From: Clostridium folliculivorans
GTDB lineage: Bacteria > Bacillota > Clostridia > Clostridiales > Clostridiaceae
Assembly: GCF_024341905.1 (NCBI RefSeq)
Contig: NZ_BQXY01000009.1
Span: forward strand, 1 to 64,000
DNA length: 64,000 nt
Reading direction: 5' to 3'
The notes below the pieces were generated by a model, which saw nothing but the letters and a program-made list of their open reading frames with translations, was not told the origin of the DNA and made no database searches. A program made the translations under genes and the position numbers. This document shows positions 1 to 8,814 of this stretch, piece by piece. How positions within the stretch are numbered: position 1 is the stretch's first letter; each line of letters begins with the position of its first letter.

Positions 1-1
1 A

Positions 2-1168
2 TTAAGAATAGATTCTACCACAAATAGTGGACAGGTAATAAGTCAGAGTAGAAATGTAGTATTTAACAATATTCCTAAGTTGGACATAAATAGTATAAGT
101 AACTGGGGAGAAGCTAGAGGTAATACTTACATTGGTGGCTGGGCACTTAGTGGAGTTGGGATTAAGAATATAAATGTTAGTGTAGATGATACTATAGTGG
201 GGCAAGCTACTTACGGTTATCCAACATCAGGTTTATCATCAAGAGTTGATTATCCTCAGAGAATGAATGCCGGATACGGTTATTGGTTAGACACAGTTAA
301 CTATACTAACGGAAATCATAGAATAGCCGTAACAGCTATTGCTAACGATAACTCATCATATAAATTAGAATATACATTAAATTTTCAAAATAATACATTA
401 GTATATACTAAATATAATAATACTTTAGATAATTATTCGAAGATTGAAATGAAACCTAATGGTATGCCTCAGATATATGATACTAATCAGAAGATATGGA
501 GAGATGCCCTCCAACCAGAAGTAGCATTTTATATGAATCCTGATAATTTTATTAATGATGATAATGCTAAATATATGTTCCTAAGGCTTGATTATTCAGA
601 TGGAATAAAGGCATGGCAATTAGATAATGTATTAAAAGGAAAAGGGATTTTAGAAGGTAAAGGACAAGTGTTCATAGATGCTGGAAGATTATCAAATGTT
701 AATCCAATATATTTAGTATCACATGCTTTGTTAGAGACTGGGAATGGGACATCAGATTTGGCTACAGGAAAAATCATTGTTTCAAAGATGCATAACGTTT
801 TTGGAGACATAAACTCAGGAACATATGATGTAGATTATAAGATGGTATACAATGTTTTTGGAATAGGAGCATTAGATGCAAACGCTAACCTATGGGGAGC
901 TGAAAAGGCATACTCAGAAAAGTGGTTTACTATTGATGATGCAATAAGAGGTGGGGCTAAGTGGATAGGAGCATCCTATATAGCTAACTCTACTTACAAT
1001 CAAAATACTTTATATAAAATGAGATGGGATTTTACAACCGATACCATGTGGCACCAATATGCTACTGATGTCCAATGGGCATATAAGCAAACTTTTAATA
1101 TTAAAAAGCTTATTGACGATATGGATGATCCAATACTTCATTTTGACGTTCCAAGTTTCTCAAAGTAG
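2..1168 (+). CDS. Cell-wall glucosaminidase, 5' end outside the window
   Basis: The reading frame is open from base 2, so the gene begins before the window and only its C-terminal part is seen; the TTG at 80 is just the first possible start codon inside. The N-terminal part visible here looks like a beta-rich adhesion or Ig-like module (GWALSGVGIKNINVSVDD, then a repeat of aromatic-Gly residues). The last 200 residues match the glucosaminidase family (PF01832): the VNPIYLVSHALLETGNG segment carries the catalytic Glu region, followed by YNVFGIGALD. Such enzymes cleave the glycan strand of peptidoglycan and act outside the cell in daughter-cell separation or turnover. A strong terminator follows the stop codon, so it ends its transcription unit. 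The family is secure; the full architecture and signal peptide cannot be seen. Confidence 0.85.
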   Translation, partial: LRIDSTTNSGQVISQSRNVVFNNIPKLDINSISNWGEARGNTYIGGWALSGVGIKNINVSVDDTIVGQATYGYPTSGLSSRVDYPQRMNAGYGYWLDTVNYTNGNHRIAVTAIANDNSSYKLEYTLNFQNNTLVYTKYNNTLDNYSKIEMKPNGMPQIYDTNQKIWRDALQPEVAFYMNPDNFINDDNAKYMFLRLDYSDGIKAWQLDNVLKGKGILEGKGQVFIDAGRLSNVNPIYLVSHALLETGNGTSDLATGKIIVSKMHNVFGDINSGTYDVDYKMVYNVFGIGALDANANLWGAEKAYSEKWFTIDDAIRGGAKWIGASYIANSTYNQNTLYKMRWDFTTDTMWHQYATDVQWAYKQTFNIKKLIDDMDDPILHFDVPSFSK

Positions 1169-1177
1169 TGTATAATG

Positions 1178-1218
1178 ATAATAATAGCTTGCATTGCAAG
1201 CTGTTATTATTTTTTTTA
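1178..1218 (+). terminator. Intrinsic terminator of the glucosaminidase gene
   Basis: A 15-base stem (ATAATAATAGCTTGC paired with GCAAGCTGTTATTAT, one mismatch) with a short loop is followed by a run of T. It begins 10 bases after the stop codon. Confidence 0.9.
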
Positions 1219-1245
1219 GAAAACAGGATAGTTGGAGGTAGAGTA

Positions 1246-2127
1246 ATGAAACTCTTAATAACAGGTGCAAAAGGTCAATTAGGAACTCAGATAATAAATA
1301 TAATAAAGGCTGGAAAGTCAGAACTTGGAGCAATACCACAAGGTGTTGTAAGTGCAGATATTATAGGAATAGATGTAGATGAACTTGACATAACAAGCTT
1401 ATCTGCTACAAGAACTTATCTAAAGGAAGTTAAGCCTGATGTGGTTATAAACTGTGCAGCTTATACTAATGTAGATGGCTGTGAAACTAATGAAGATATA
1501 GCTTTCAAGGTAAATGCTATAGGACCAAGAAATCTTGCAATAGTTTGTGAAGAATTAGATACAAAGCTAATACATATATCAACAGACTATGTATTCAGTG
1601 GTGTTGGTACTAAAGCCTTAAAAGAATATGATCTAACTGGACCTGTGAGCGTTTATGGAAAGACAAAGCTTGCAGGAGAAGAGTTTGTAAAACAGTTCTC
1701 AAGCAAATACTTTATAGTTAGAACGGCTTGGTTATACGGTTATAATGGCAAAAATTTTGTTTATACTATGATGAGATTAGGAAAAGACAAAGAATATATT
1801 AACGTAGTGAATGACCAAAGAGGTAATCCTACAAATGCTGAAGATTTAGCTCATCATCTACTTAAACTTGTAGAAACTGAAGAATATGGAACTTATCATT
1901 GTACTGGCACTGGTGAGTGTACTTGGTACGATTTTGCTAAGAAGATAATGGAGCTTTCAGCAATAGATTGCGAAGTTAGACCTTGTACTTCAGATGAATT
2001 CCCAAGCCCAACAAAGAGACCAGAATTTTCTTCTCTTGATAATATGATGCTTAGATGCACAGTTGGAGATGAAATGAGAAATTGGGAAGAGGCTCTTAAG
2101 GTATTTATAAACAATTTAAACAAATAA
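1246..2127 (+). CDS. rfbD: dTDP-4-dehydrorhamnose reductase RfbD/RmlD
   Basis: This enzyme performs the last step of dTDP-L-rhamnose synthesis, reducing dTDP-4-keto-L-rhamnose with NAD(P)H in the cytoplasm. The protein is about 293 residues, the usual length. It opens with the Rossmann motif MKLLITGAKGQLGTQ and has the extended short-chain dehydrogenase features STDYVFSG and the catalytic YGKTKLAGE (Tyr-x3-Lys), then RTAWLYG and a C-terminal substrate-binding region. The frame is open further upstream, but the ATG at 1246 is chosen because a GGAGG lies 8 bases before it and the upstream part overlaps the previous terminator. The other rhamnose genes (rfbA, B, C) are not in the window. The product probably feeds the neighbouring glycosyltransferase and other envelope glycan enzymes. 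Confidence 0.93.
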   Translation: MKLLITGAKGQLGTQIINIIKAGKSELGAIPQGVVSADIIGIDVDELDITSLSATRTYLKEVKPDVVINCAAYTNVDGCETNEDIAFKVNAIGPRNLAIVCEELDTKLIHISTDYVFSGVGTKALKEYDLTGPVSVYGKTKLAGEEFVKQFSSKYFIVRTAWLYGYNGKNFVYTMMRLGKDKEYINVVNDQRGNPTNAEDLAHHLLKLVETEEYGTYHCTGTGECTWYDFAKKIMELSAIDCEVRPCTSDEFPSPTKRPEFSSLDNMMLRCTVGDEMRNWEEALKVFINNLNK

Positions 2128-2181
2128 ATCTAACTAATATAATAGACTTATTATAAAATTAGATTGCATAGAAACTCTAAT

Positions 2182-2217
2182 AAGGCTAAAGACTAGGAAA
2201 TAACTAGTTTTTAGCCT
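2182..2217 (+). terminator. Hairpin after rfbD, probable weak terminator
   Basis: The arms AAGGCTAAAGACTAG and CTAGTTTTTAGCCTT pair around a 7-base loop. The following T run is short (TTTAAACTT), so termination would be weaker than at neighbouring sites. Confidence 0.6.
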
Positions 2218-2242
2218 TTAAACTTAAGGGGAAATATAAAGA

Positions 2243-2336
2243 TAGAACTTGTTCGTCTGTAAGTTTCCATATTTAAATCCAGAAGAGTAGATGCGTTAAA
2301 AAGTTTACTGAATAAGTTTGCTTAGATGACTTTATT
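2243..2336 (+). repeat. Degenerate copy of module C palindromic repeat
   Basis: The segment keeps the order of landmarks found in better module C copies (for example 25568-25663 and 26863-26947): a CCTG-like start, a TTTCC-TATA stretch, then GTAGATGCG, an A run, ACTGAA and GCTT. Many positions have drifted and the hairpins are weak. The rest of the gap 2218-2500 shows only AT-rich sequence and no further gene. Confidence 0.45.
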
Positions 2337-2500
2337 ATGGACAAGTACTAATGTCAAATATATAATAATGATAGTGTTATAATGAATAAAAAAGATTGTT
2401 AATGATTTATAATATAAACATAACATATAGTCACAATGATGTGTAGACACGTGAGAAAATAGTATTTGTTGAAATTAAAGTGTAAGAGAGGATTGAGAGT

Positions 2501-3388
2501 ATGTTCTCAGTTGTTATAGCTAATTGGAATGGGGAAGCACTACTTGAAAAATGTCTTCAAAGTTTTGTTAATCAAAGCTTTAAAGAGTTTAAATTATACA
2601 TAGTAGATAACGGATCAAAGGATTCATCAATAGATATAATTGATGGGTATAATGATGAGTTAGATATAGAACTTATAAAACTAGATAAGAACACAGGCTT
2701 TGCTTATGCTAACAATGTTGGTATGTTAAGAGCTTTTAATGATGATAATCCATATATCATAACTCTAAACAATGATTTGGAATTAGAGGAAAACTGCTTT
2801 AGAGTACTAAAGGAATTTATTGAAAACAATAAAGAATATGATGTTTTTCAGATAACAATGATTAATTATTATAATAGAAGTGTAACTGATGCTACTGGCT
2901 TATCCTTTAATAAAAGAAATTTTGTATCACAAATGGGATATGGGATGAGCATTAATGAAATTCCTAATATGCCCGTAGATATAGATGGTGCTTGTGCTGG
3001 TGCTGCAGTTTACTCTAAAACTGCTCTTAAGAAGGTTCAAGATAGAAATGGAATTTTTGATTCAAGGTTCTTTGCATACTTTGAAGATACGGATTTAGCT
3101 TTACGCCTTAAAAATGCAGGTTTTAAAACCGCATTAGTAAAGGCCGCAATAGTTTATCATATGCATTCTGCTACTGGTAAGAAGGATTCACCATTTAAAG
3201 AATATTATCTAACTAGAAATTTCTTTCTATATCAGAAAAAAAATAATAGTAATATAAAATATTATATGAATATGCCATTCTACACAAAGGCAATGATAGA
3301 TAGGATTATTCAACTATCAAAGGCTAAAGAGTCTGATTGTGCTAAAGCAAGACTCAAAGGCATATTTGATTATCTACGTGGTGTTTAA
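2501..3388 (+). CDS. Family 2 glycosyltransferase, rhamnosyltransferase-like
   Basis: A GT-A fold transferase of 295 residues that adds a sugar from a nucleotide donor to an envelope glycan at the inner face of the membrane. Motifs in order: VVIANWNGEALLEKCLQSF at the N-terminus, VDNGSKDSS, the metal/donor-binding TLNNDLEL region near residue 90, then DGACAGAAVYSK and FFAYFEDTDLALRLKNAGF with the acidic EDxD. It resembles the WbbL/RfbF group of rhamnosyltransferases, and rfbD upstream fits a dTDP-rhamnose donor, but acceptor and linkage cannot be told. There is no membrane segment. A GAGAGGA ribosome site precedes the ATG. A good terminator follows, so it appears to be a single-gene unit. Confidence 0.88.
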   Translation: MFSVVIANWNGEALLEKCLQSFVNQSFKEFKLYIVDNGSKDSSIDIIDGYNDELDIELIKLDKNTGFAYANNVGMLRAFNDDNPYIITLNNDLELEENCFRVLKEFIENNKEYDVFQITMINYYNRSVTDATGLSFNKRNFVSQMGYGMSINEIPNMPVDIDGACAGAAVYSKTALKKVQDRNGIFDSRFFAYFEDTDLALRLKNAGFKTALVKAAIVYHMHSATGKKDSPFKEYYLTRNFFLYQKKNNSNIKYYMNMPFYTKAMIDRIIQLSKAKESDCAKARLKGIFDYLRGV

Positions 3389-3412
3389 ATATTTATGAAT
3401 TAGATAAATTGA

Positions 3413-3448
3413 GGCTGAAGGTTACATAATGTAACTTTCGGCTTTTTT
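3413..3448 (+). terminator. Intrinsic terminator of the glycosyltransferase gene
   Basis: GCTGAAGGTTACAT pairs with ATGTAACTTTCGGC with almost no loop, followed by TTTTTT. Confidence 0.92.
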
Positions 3449-3483
3449 AGATATGTCCTAGGAAAAATGTTATTTGTGAATGT

Positions 3484-3714
3484 TTGAAAGCATTAATATA
3501 TAAGAAATTTTTAGATATATTTATTAATAAAGATGAAACATTTCACTTTGAAAATATAAATTTAATTATGAAGTGGTTCATCTATAGCAGGGGGATTCAA
3601 AGTATTAGGAATTGGTTAATTTTTCTTGTGAAGAAATATCCAAAAGCTACGATAAAATTTATGATGCGTAATTATAAGAGGCCAGAATCCTCTTTATCAG
3701 TATCAAAATTTTAG
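3484..3714 (+). pseudogene. Short ORF, possible C-terminal remnant of a larger gene
   Basis: The 76-residue frame starts only at a TTG and has no convincing ribosome site. The frame stays open upstream as far as a TAG at 3448, inside the previous terminator. The protein is basic and aromatic (MKWFIYSRGIQSIRNW, then a Lys/Arg-rich tail) without a recognisable domain. Its composition looks like the C-terminal end of an envelope glycosyltransferase, and the upstream part of such a gene is missing. It ends 19 bases before the next start codon. A real small protein cannot be excluded. Confidence 0.35.
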
Positions 3715-3733
3715 GGTTAAGCTGGAGGTGTTT

Positions 3734-5239
3734 ATGAAAAGGATAATTTTATTTTTGGTACCACTGGTCATGTTCTTATTAGGTCTTAAAGTTATAGCAA
3801 AGGCTGATGAATTGCCGGGAATTAGGTACCAAAGCCATGTACAAAATGTTGGATGGCAGTCTTATGTATCGAATGGAAGTGATTCTGGTACTAGTGGCAG
3901 AGGGTTGAGAATGGAAGCAATTAAGATAGAACTAACAAATCCTACTGCAGATATGAAGCTCAAGTATCAGGCACATGTTCAAAACATTGGTTGGCAAAAC
4001 TGGGTAGACGGTGGTCAGCTTGCAGGTACTTCTGGGCAGTCACTTAGGGTTGAAGCAGTAAAAATTCAACTAGACAATACTTCTGGATACTCAGTGCAGT
4101 ATCAAGTTCACGTGGAGAACATTGGATGGACAAACTGGGTGAAAAATGGAGAGCTTGCAGGAACTACTGGAAGAGGGTTAAGAATTGAAGCTATTAGAAT
4201 TAAGTTAGTTAAGAATAGTGATACTACTATTAATCCTACTACTCCTAATAGTAATAACACCAATACTAATACAAATAATAGCACTACTAGTACAACTCTA
4301 AAATACAGTGCACATATTCAAAATGTTGGCTGGCAGCAACAAAAGAATGAAGGTGAAGTTGCTGGATTACCAGGTCAAGGACTAAGAATCGAAAGCTTAA
4401 AATTAAATCTTGAAAATGCACCAAGTGATTTAGCGGTAGCATATCAGGCTAATGTGCAAAACATGGGGTGGACTAGCTGGGTACATAATGGCGAAGTTTC
4501 AGGAACAACTGGACAAGGGTTGAGAGTTGAAGGTGTTAGGATTAAGCTCGAAGGAAATGTTCAGGACTATCATATAATATATAAGACTTATGTAGAAGGA
4601 AGAGGCTGGCAAGGTTGGATTAAAGATGGTCAGATTTCTGGATACATAGGAAGAAATTTGAGAATTGAAGCGGTACAAGTGAAACTAGTAAAAACTAGTG
4701 AATTAGTAAACTATGTGAAACCTAAAGTTGCAATAGATATTGGACACAATACTGACTATGACTCTGGTGCAAAAGGAATAAGACAAGAAGATGAGTTAAC
4801 TATGGAGGTCGGTACTAGAGTTATAAGTAAGTTGAAGGCTCTTGGTTATACTGTTATAGATACATTGCCTTCAAGTGCAACTAGCACTGATGACTCACTG
4901 ACTCAGAGATCAGATTTTGCAAATAAAAATGAGGTAGAAAGATTTGTATGTATTCACTTCAATGTATTTGATGGTAGTGCATATGGGTCAGAGGTGTACT
5001 ATCAAACTAATTCAGATGTATCTAAAAGCTTAGCTACTGCTATACTGAATAACCTAACAAGTTTAGGATTTACAAACAGAGGAGTTAAAACTGCAAATTA
5101 TGCAGTTCTAAGAAATACCACTGCTCCTGCAGTTCTAATAGAAAGTTGCTTTATTGATAATGCATCAGATATGAGTAAATACGATCCGGAAAAGATAGCT
5201 AATGCTATAGTTAATGGATTAGTGAGTAATGTTAATTAG
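3734..5239 (+). CDS. ChW-repeat N-acetylmuramoyl-L-alanine amidase
   Basis: A secreted peptidoglycan hydrolase of about 501 residues. A signal peptide (MKRIILFLVPLVMFLLGLK) is followed by six ChW repeats (PF07538) of about 45 residues, each with the pattern xYxxHVQNxGWxxWVxxGxxxGTxGxxLRxEAxxIxL. Three lie before and three after an Asn/Thr-rich linker near residues 160-185. The last 180 residues are an Amidase_3 domain (PF01520): VAIDIGHN with the zinc His, ERFVCIHFN with the second zinc His, and VLIESCFIDN with the catalytic Glu. ChW repeats are typical of Clostridium, where they are thought to bind the wall. The ATG at 3734 has GGAGG five bases upstream; the in-frame GTG at 3728 overlaps that site and is rejected. 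Confidence 0.92.
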   Translation: MKRIILFLVPLVMFLLGLKVIAKADELPGIRYQSHVQNVGWQSYVSNGSDSGTSGRGLRMEAIKIELTNPTADMKLKYQAHVQNIGWQNWVDGGQLAGTSGQSLRVEAVKIQLDNTSGYSVQYQVHVENIGWTNWVKNGELAGTTGRGLRIEAIRIKLVKNSDTTINPTTPNSNNTNTNTNNSTTSTTLKYSAHIQNVGWQQQKNEGEVAGLPGQGLRIESLKLNLENAPSDLAVAYQANVQNMGWTSWVHNGEVSGTTGQGLRVEGVRIKLEGNVQDYHIIYKTYVEGRGWQGWIKDGQISGYIGRNLRIEAVQVKLVKTSELVNYVKPKVAIDIGHNTDYDSGAKGIRQEDELTMEVGTRVISKLKALGYTVIDTLPSSATSTDDSLTQRSDFANKNEVERFVCIHFNVFDGSAYGSEVYYQTNSDVSKSLATAILNNLTSLGFTNRGVKTANYAVLRNTTAPAVLIESCFIDNASDMSKYDPEKIANAIVNGLVSNVN

Positions 5240-5264
5240 TTAATAAAAAAGTAACAATTTGTCG

Positions 5265-5311
5265 AAAATAAACACTATAAGGATAGTTATCTTTATAGTG
5301 TTTATTTTTTT
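5265..5311 (+). terminator. Intrinsic terminator of the amidase gene
   Basis: AAATAAACACTATAA pairs with TTATAGTGTTTATTT around a GATAGTTATC-type loop and is followed by T residues. Confidence 0.92.
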
Positions 5312-5520
5312 GTAAAATGGTGAATAATATAGTTAGAATGCCAATTTTTGATGTTAAAATGTTTATTAATATATTTTAGTTGCATTTTTGTAGATTAATA
5401 TGTAGAATATAATTGTAAATATTATATTAAATATTTAATGGTATTAAAGAAGTTATTATATTGAATAGTTAGTATAGTATTTAAGATTTCATATGCTGGA
5501 TTTGGAGGGAGGATAAACTT

Positions 5521-5808
5521 TTGGGTGAATTAAAATTATATAGATGTACTATAATTGGGGAAAATGATAAGTACTTTATAGGAAAAGATGTTTTAGACAA
5601 CAAATTATTAATTGCTAAAAATAACAACACAAGAAGATACAAAATAGGAACGAATGATTCATTTTATGCTTCTATAAAAAAAGAAGGGCTATTAGTGAAG
5701 AAAGATATATTATATCCTATAAGTTCAGCGGAATATGAAGAATTAGCATCAAATAATGGAGTTCATAGTATAGATGATGAGATAATAGAAAAGCTGAAAA
5801 GGATATAA
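5521..5808 (+). CDS. Conserved-looking hypothetical protein, 95 aa
   Basis: I do not recognise a family. The protein is soluble, starts with a TTG preceded by a strong GGAGGGAGG ribosome site 7 bases upstream, and reads as a small beta-rich domain (LYRCTIIGENDKYFIGKDVL) with an acidic-basic alpha-helical tail (DDEIIEKLKRI). It is monocistronic, with a terminator on both sides. The good ribosome site and clean codon use make it a likely real gene. Function is unknown. Confidence 0.7.
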   Translation: MGELKLYRCTIIGENDKYFIGKDVLDNKLLIAKNNNTRRYKIGTNDSFYASIKKEGLLVKKDILYPISSAEYEELASNNGVHSIDDEIIEKLKRI

Positions 5809-5842
5809 TTACATAGTGGTAATTTAAAGTTAGTTTTAACAT

Positions 5843-5876
5843 AAAAAGAGTTGCTCTTGTTGGGAGCAACTCTTTT
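5843..5876. terminator. Bidirectional terminator between convergent genes
   Basis: AAAAGAGTTGCTC and GAGCAACTCTTTT form a perfect 13-base stem with A and T tracts at both sides, serving the gene ending at 5808 and the alcohol dehydrogenase arriving from the other strand. Confidence 0.92.
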
Positions 5877-5879
5877 GGG

Positions 5880-7043
5880 TTATTCAAAGGCTATTTCTAA
5901 TATTTTATATACATCTTCTCGCTCTAGTGTCTTTAGAGAACCTAGTACTCCTTGCTTAGCAACAGTATCAGCTATAAAATCTAAGTCTTTCTTTTCAACT
6001 CCAACTTCTTTTAGAGTTATTGGAGCTCCTATTTCTTTGTAGAAAGCTCTTAGAGATTCTATAGCTTTTAATCCCTTTTCTTCTCTAGTTCCTTCTGTTA
6101 TGCCAAATATCTTTTCAGCAAATCTTTCAAATTTTTCAGGCCATGTACTGTGTACGTATTTCATCCAAGCAGGCATAACTATTGCAAGGCCTGAACCATG
6201 AGCTATATCATTGAATACGCTAACTCCGTGTTCAATTCCATGAGAAGACCAGTCACCTCTTCTGCCAACTCCATTTATTCCATTTAGTGCAAGAGTAGCT
6301 GACCACGCTAATTCACTTCTTGAATCATAGTTTGAAGGATCTTCTATTAAAATTCTTGTATGCTTAATAATAGTTCTTATGATACCCTCTGAAAGTTCAT
6401 CTTCCATATCTGTATTTGAAGTGCCTCCAAAGTAAGCTTCGAATACATGACTTAAACCGTCTACAGCTCCATTAACTGTTTGAATAGTTGGAAGAGTTGC
6501 TTGAACTGATGGGTCAAGGATTGAAACCTTAGGGAAAAGTAGAAGAGAACCAAAGCCCCATTTCTTGCCTTCAGCTTCATTTGTTATAACTCCACCAGCA
6601 TTCATTTCTGATCCTGTTGCTGAAATAGTAAGTATAGGGAATATAGGTAGAGCTTTAGTAATCTGAGCTTTTCCTTCAAAAAAGTCCCAAACGTCTCCGT
6701 CGTAGAAAGCCCCAGCTGCAATTGCCTTTGCAGAGTCTACAACGCTTCCTCCACCAACTGCAACTATACCTTCTAGATTATTATCCTTAACTATTTTAAT
6801 AGCCTCATGGACTTTTGATAGTACAGGATTAGGCTTAACCCCTGAAACTTCAACAAAATCTATATTATGTTCTTTTAATGATGCAATTGCTGTATCATAA
6901 ACACCATTTTTAAATATAGAGCCTTTTCCATATAAGAATAAGACTTTTTTAACTCCAAAGCTACTTACATGATTTCCGATAGTCTTAATAGTATCTTTAC
7001 CGAAAACTAATTGAGTTGGGTTATAATAAGTAAAGTTTAACAT
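5880..7043 (-). CDS. Iron-containing (butanol-type) alcohol dehydrogenase
   Basis: A group III metal-dependent alcohol dehydrogenase of 387 residues that interconverts aldehydes and alcohols with NAD(P)H, in clostridia usually butyraldehyde/butanol or acetaldehyde/ethanol. The opening MLNFTYYNPTQLVFGKD is very like the BdhA/BdhB/YugJ proteins. GGGSVVDSAKAIA is the nucleotide-binding loop, and the metal ligands are seen in DGLSHVFEAYF (Asp, His) and HGIEHGVSVF...IAHGSGLAI (His, His). The ATG at 7043 is preferred over the upstream one at 7064 because AAGGAGG lies 9 bases before it. The gene is alone on its strand. Whether it is a fermentation enzyme or a detoxifying aldehyde reductase like YqhD cannot be decided from sequence. 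Confidence 0.92.
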   Translation of the reverse strand: MLNFTYYNPTQLVFGKDTIKTIGNHVSSFGVKKVLFLYGKGSIFKNGVYDTAIASLKEHNIDFVEVSGVKPNPVLSKVHEAIKIVKDNNLEGIVAVGGGSVVDSAKAIAAGAFYDGDVWDFFEGKAQITKALPIFPILTISATGSEMNAGGVITNEAEGKKWGFGSLLLFPKVSILDPSVQATLPTIQTVNGAVDGLSHVFEAYFGGTSNTDMEDELSEGIIRTIIKHTRILIEDPSNYDSRSELAWSATLALNGINGVGRRGDWSSHGIEHGVSVFNDIAHGSGLAIVMPAWMKYVHSTWPEKFERFAEKIFGITEGTREEKGLKAIESLRAFYKEIGAPITLKEVGVEKKDLDFIADTVAKQGVLGSLKTLEREDVYKILEIAFE

Positions 7044-7236
7044 TTTAAATTCTTCCTCCTTCAAGCCAATAGTGATATATCTATATTTTAGAGTATTAGG
7101 TATATAATGTACAATAGTGCCAATATAAAATTATGTAATTTTTATAGTAACTATAAATATGTTAGTATATAGATAAAAAATACTTGTTTTAATTGCAAGT
7201 TTCTATAGGGTATTTTAATATTTATAGATAATAAGT

Positions 7237-7311
7237 ATTGGTTATGTTTAAGAATACTATATAAATTAATTGTTTGCGTAAGCTCATTAAAGCGTTGGAT
7301 GAATAACCAAT
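7237..7311 (-). repeat. Module A palindromic repeat, short form
   Basis: The arms ATTGGTTAT and ATAACCAAT bound a 75-base element. Its inner part, read on the minus strand, matches the module A core (GGATG-like start, CTTTAATGAGCTT, GCAAA, AATTAAT). It lies in the 534-base gap between the alcohol dehydrogenase and galU. The rest of that gap is AT-rich and presumably holds both promoters; I found no further gene. Confidence 0.7.
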
Positions 7312-7577
7312 TAATTTCTACGCAGTACTTTAACAGAGCCTAATCATTTAATCAGTAAGCATAGAAATATAAATTTTTAAGTTTATTTCTAGTAGTTATT
7401 CACTAAAATGTGGTTAGGTAGTTTAAATAATATTTATTTGGATATATTTATAAGTGGAAAACAAGTAAGCTGTTTACATAGTTACTTGGTGACTAATTTT
7501 ATACAAAATAAATTGTTATAATTTTACCAGTATGTTAAAATGTAAATGTTAAACTTATTGATTGGAGGGCATTAGTT

Positions 7578-8453
7578 ATGAAAGTTAAAAAGGCCATAAT
7601 TCCTGCTGCAGGACTTGGAACTAGATTTTTGCCAGCAACAAAAGCACAACCTAAGGAAATGCTTCCTATAGTTGATAAACCAACAATTCAGTATATAATT
7701 GAAGAGGCTATAGATTCAGGAATAGAAGAGATACTTATAATAACAGGAAGAAATAAAAAGTGTATAGAAGATCATTTTGATAAATCAGTTGAACTTGAGA
7801 TGGAACTTGAGAAATCAGGGAAAAGTGAGCTTTTAGAGTTAGTTAGAGATATAAGCGACATGGTTGATATACATTATATAAGACAAAAAGAACCAAAGGG
7901 GCTTGGGCATGCAATTCATTGCGCTAAGGCTTTCGTCGGTAATGAGCCTTTTGCTGTTATGCTTGGTGATGATGTTGTTTACAACGATAAACAGCCATGC
8001 TTAAAGCAACTTATGGACTGCTACAGTGAGTATAATACTACAATATTAGGAGTTCAAGAAGTAGCTCACGAAAACGTTAATAAATATGGAATAGTAAACG
8101 GTATCCATATAGAAGATAGAGTTTACAAGGTAAAGGATTTAGTAGAGAAGCCATCAATTGATGAGGCTCCAAGTAATGTTGCTATTTTGGGTAGATACAT
8201 AATAACTCCAGCAATATTTGATATACTAGACAACACAGCTCCAGGAAAAGGTGGAGAGATACAGTTAACTGATGCACTTAAAACTTTAATAAAGCAAGAA
8301 GCTATGTATGCTTATAACTTCGAAGGAAATAGATATGATGTTGGAGATAAGCTTGGATTTTTGCAAGCAACAGTTGAATATGCTTTAAGAAGAGATGATT
8401 TAAAGGATAGTTTTACACAGTATCTCAATTCAAGACCTTGGGATAATGCTTAA
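7578..8453 (+). CDS. galU: UTP-glucose-1-phosphate uridylyltransferase GalU
   Basis: It makes UDP-glucose from UTP and glucose-1-phosphate in the cytoplasm, the donor for envelope glycans and glycolipids. The 291-residue length is normal. The nucleotidyltransferase signature AAGLGTRFLPATKAQPKEML is at the N-terminus, followed by EPKGLGHAIHCAK, the metal-binding VMLGDDVVY and VEKPSIDEAPS. A GGAGGG ribosome site precedes the ATG. It is monocistronic with a terminator downstream. The following GtrA/GtrB-like pair would be a natural consumer of UDP-glucose. Confidence 0.96.
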   Translation: MKVKKAIIPAAGLGTRFLPATKAQPKEMLPIVDKPTIQYIIEEAIDSGIEEILIITGRNKKCIEDHFDKSVELEMELEKSGKSELLELVRDISDMVDIHYIRQKEPKGLGHAIHCAKAFVGNEPFAVMLGDDVVYNDKQPCLKQLMDCYSEYNTTILGVQEVAHENVNKYGIVNGIHIEDRVYKVKDLVEKPSIDEAPSNVAILGRYIITPAIFDILDNTAPGKGGEIQLTDALKTLIKQEAMYAYNFEGNRYDVGDKLGFLQATVEYALRRDDLKDSFTQYLNSRPWDNA

Positions 8454-8485
8454 GTTATAATTACAATTTTAGAGTTCTTAGGTTG

Positions 8486-8523
8486 AAAATAGGAGATAGA
8501 AATTATGCTCCTATTTTTCCTTT
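8486..8523 (+). terminator. Intrinsic terminator of galU
   Basis: AAAATAGGAG and CTCCTATTTT pair around a 12-base loop and are followed by TTTCCTTTTT. Confidence 0.85.
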
Positions 8524-8688
8524 TTACATATATAAAGTTCATACATCAACAATTAATTTATGTAGGCTAGGAAGCATAAGTACATAATTTTCAAACAAGT
8601 ATAAATTAAAAATATACTTTCACAAAATTTTTACATAATTATCGCATATTTAAGCAACAAATTTAAAGTTATAATGAGTTTAATGTTT

Positions 8689-8794
8689 ATATAGATGTAC
8701 CAGTTCGAGCGAAATCTATTTTTAAAACTCTCACGGGCTCTGGTGAGAAAATTTTAAAAAATAAATTTTATCACTAAGTGGTACATCCATAAAT
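8689..8794 (+). repeat. Module B long palindrome
   Basis: Outer arms GATGTACCA and TGGTACATC frame a second inner inverted repeat (TTTTTAAAACTCTCAC paired with GTGAGAAAATTTTAAAAA). The whole element is about 105 bases and can form one long imperfect hairpin. It ends about 20 bases before the GtrA-like start codon, so it should lie in the 5' leader or promoter of that operon. Closely related copies are at 11291, 17713, 33973, 51239 and 62398. Confidence 0.85.
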
Positions 8795-8814
8795 ATATTT
8801 TTTGTGGTGATGAA

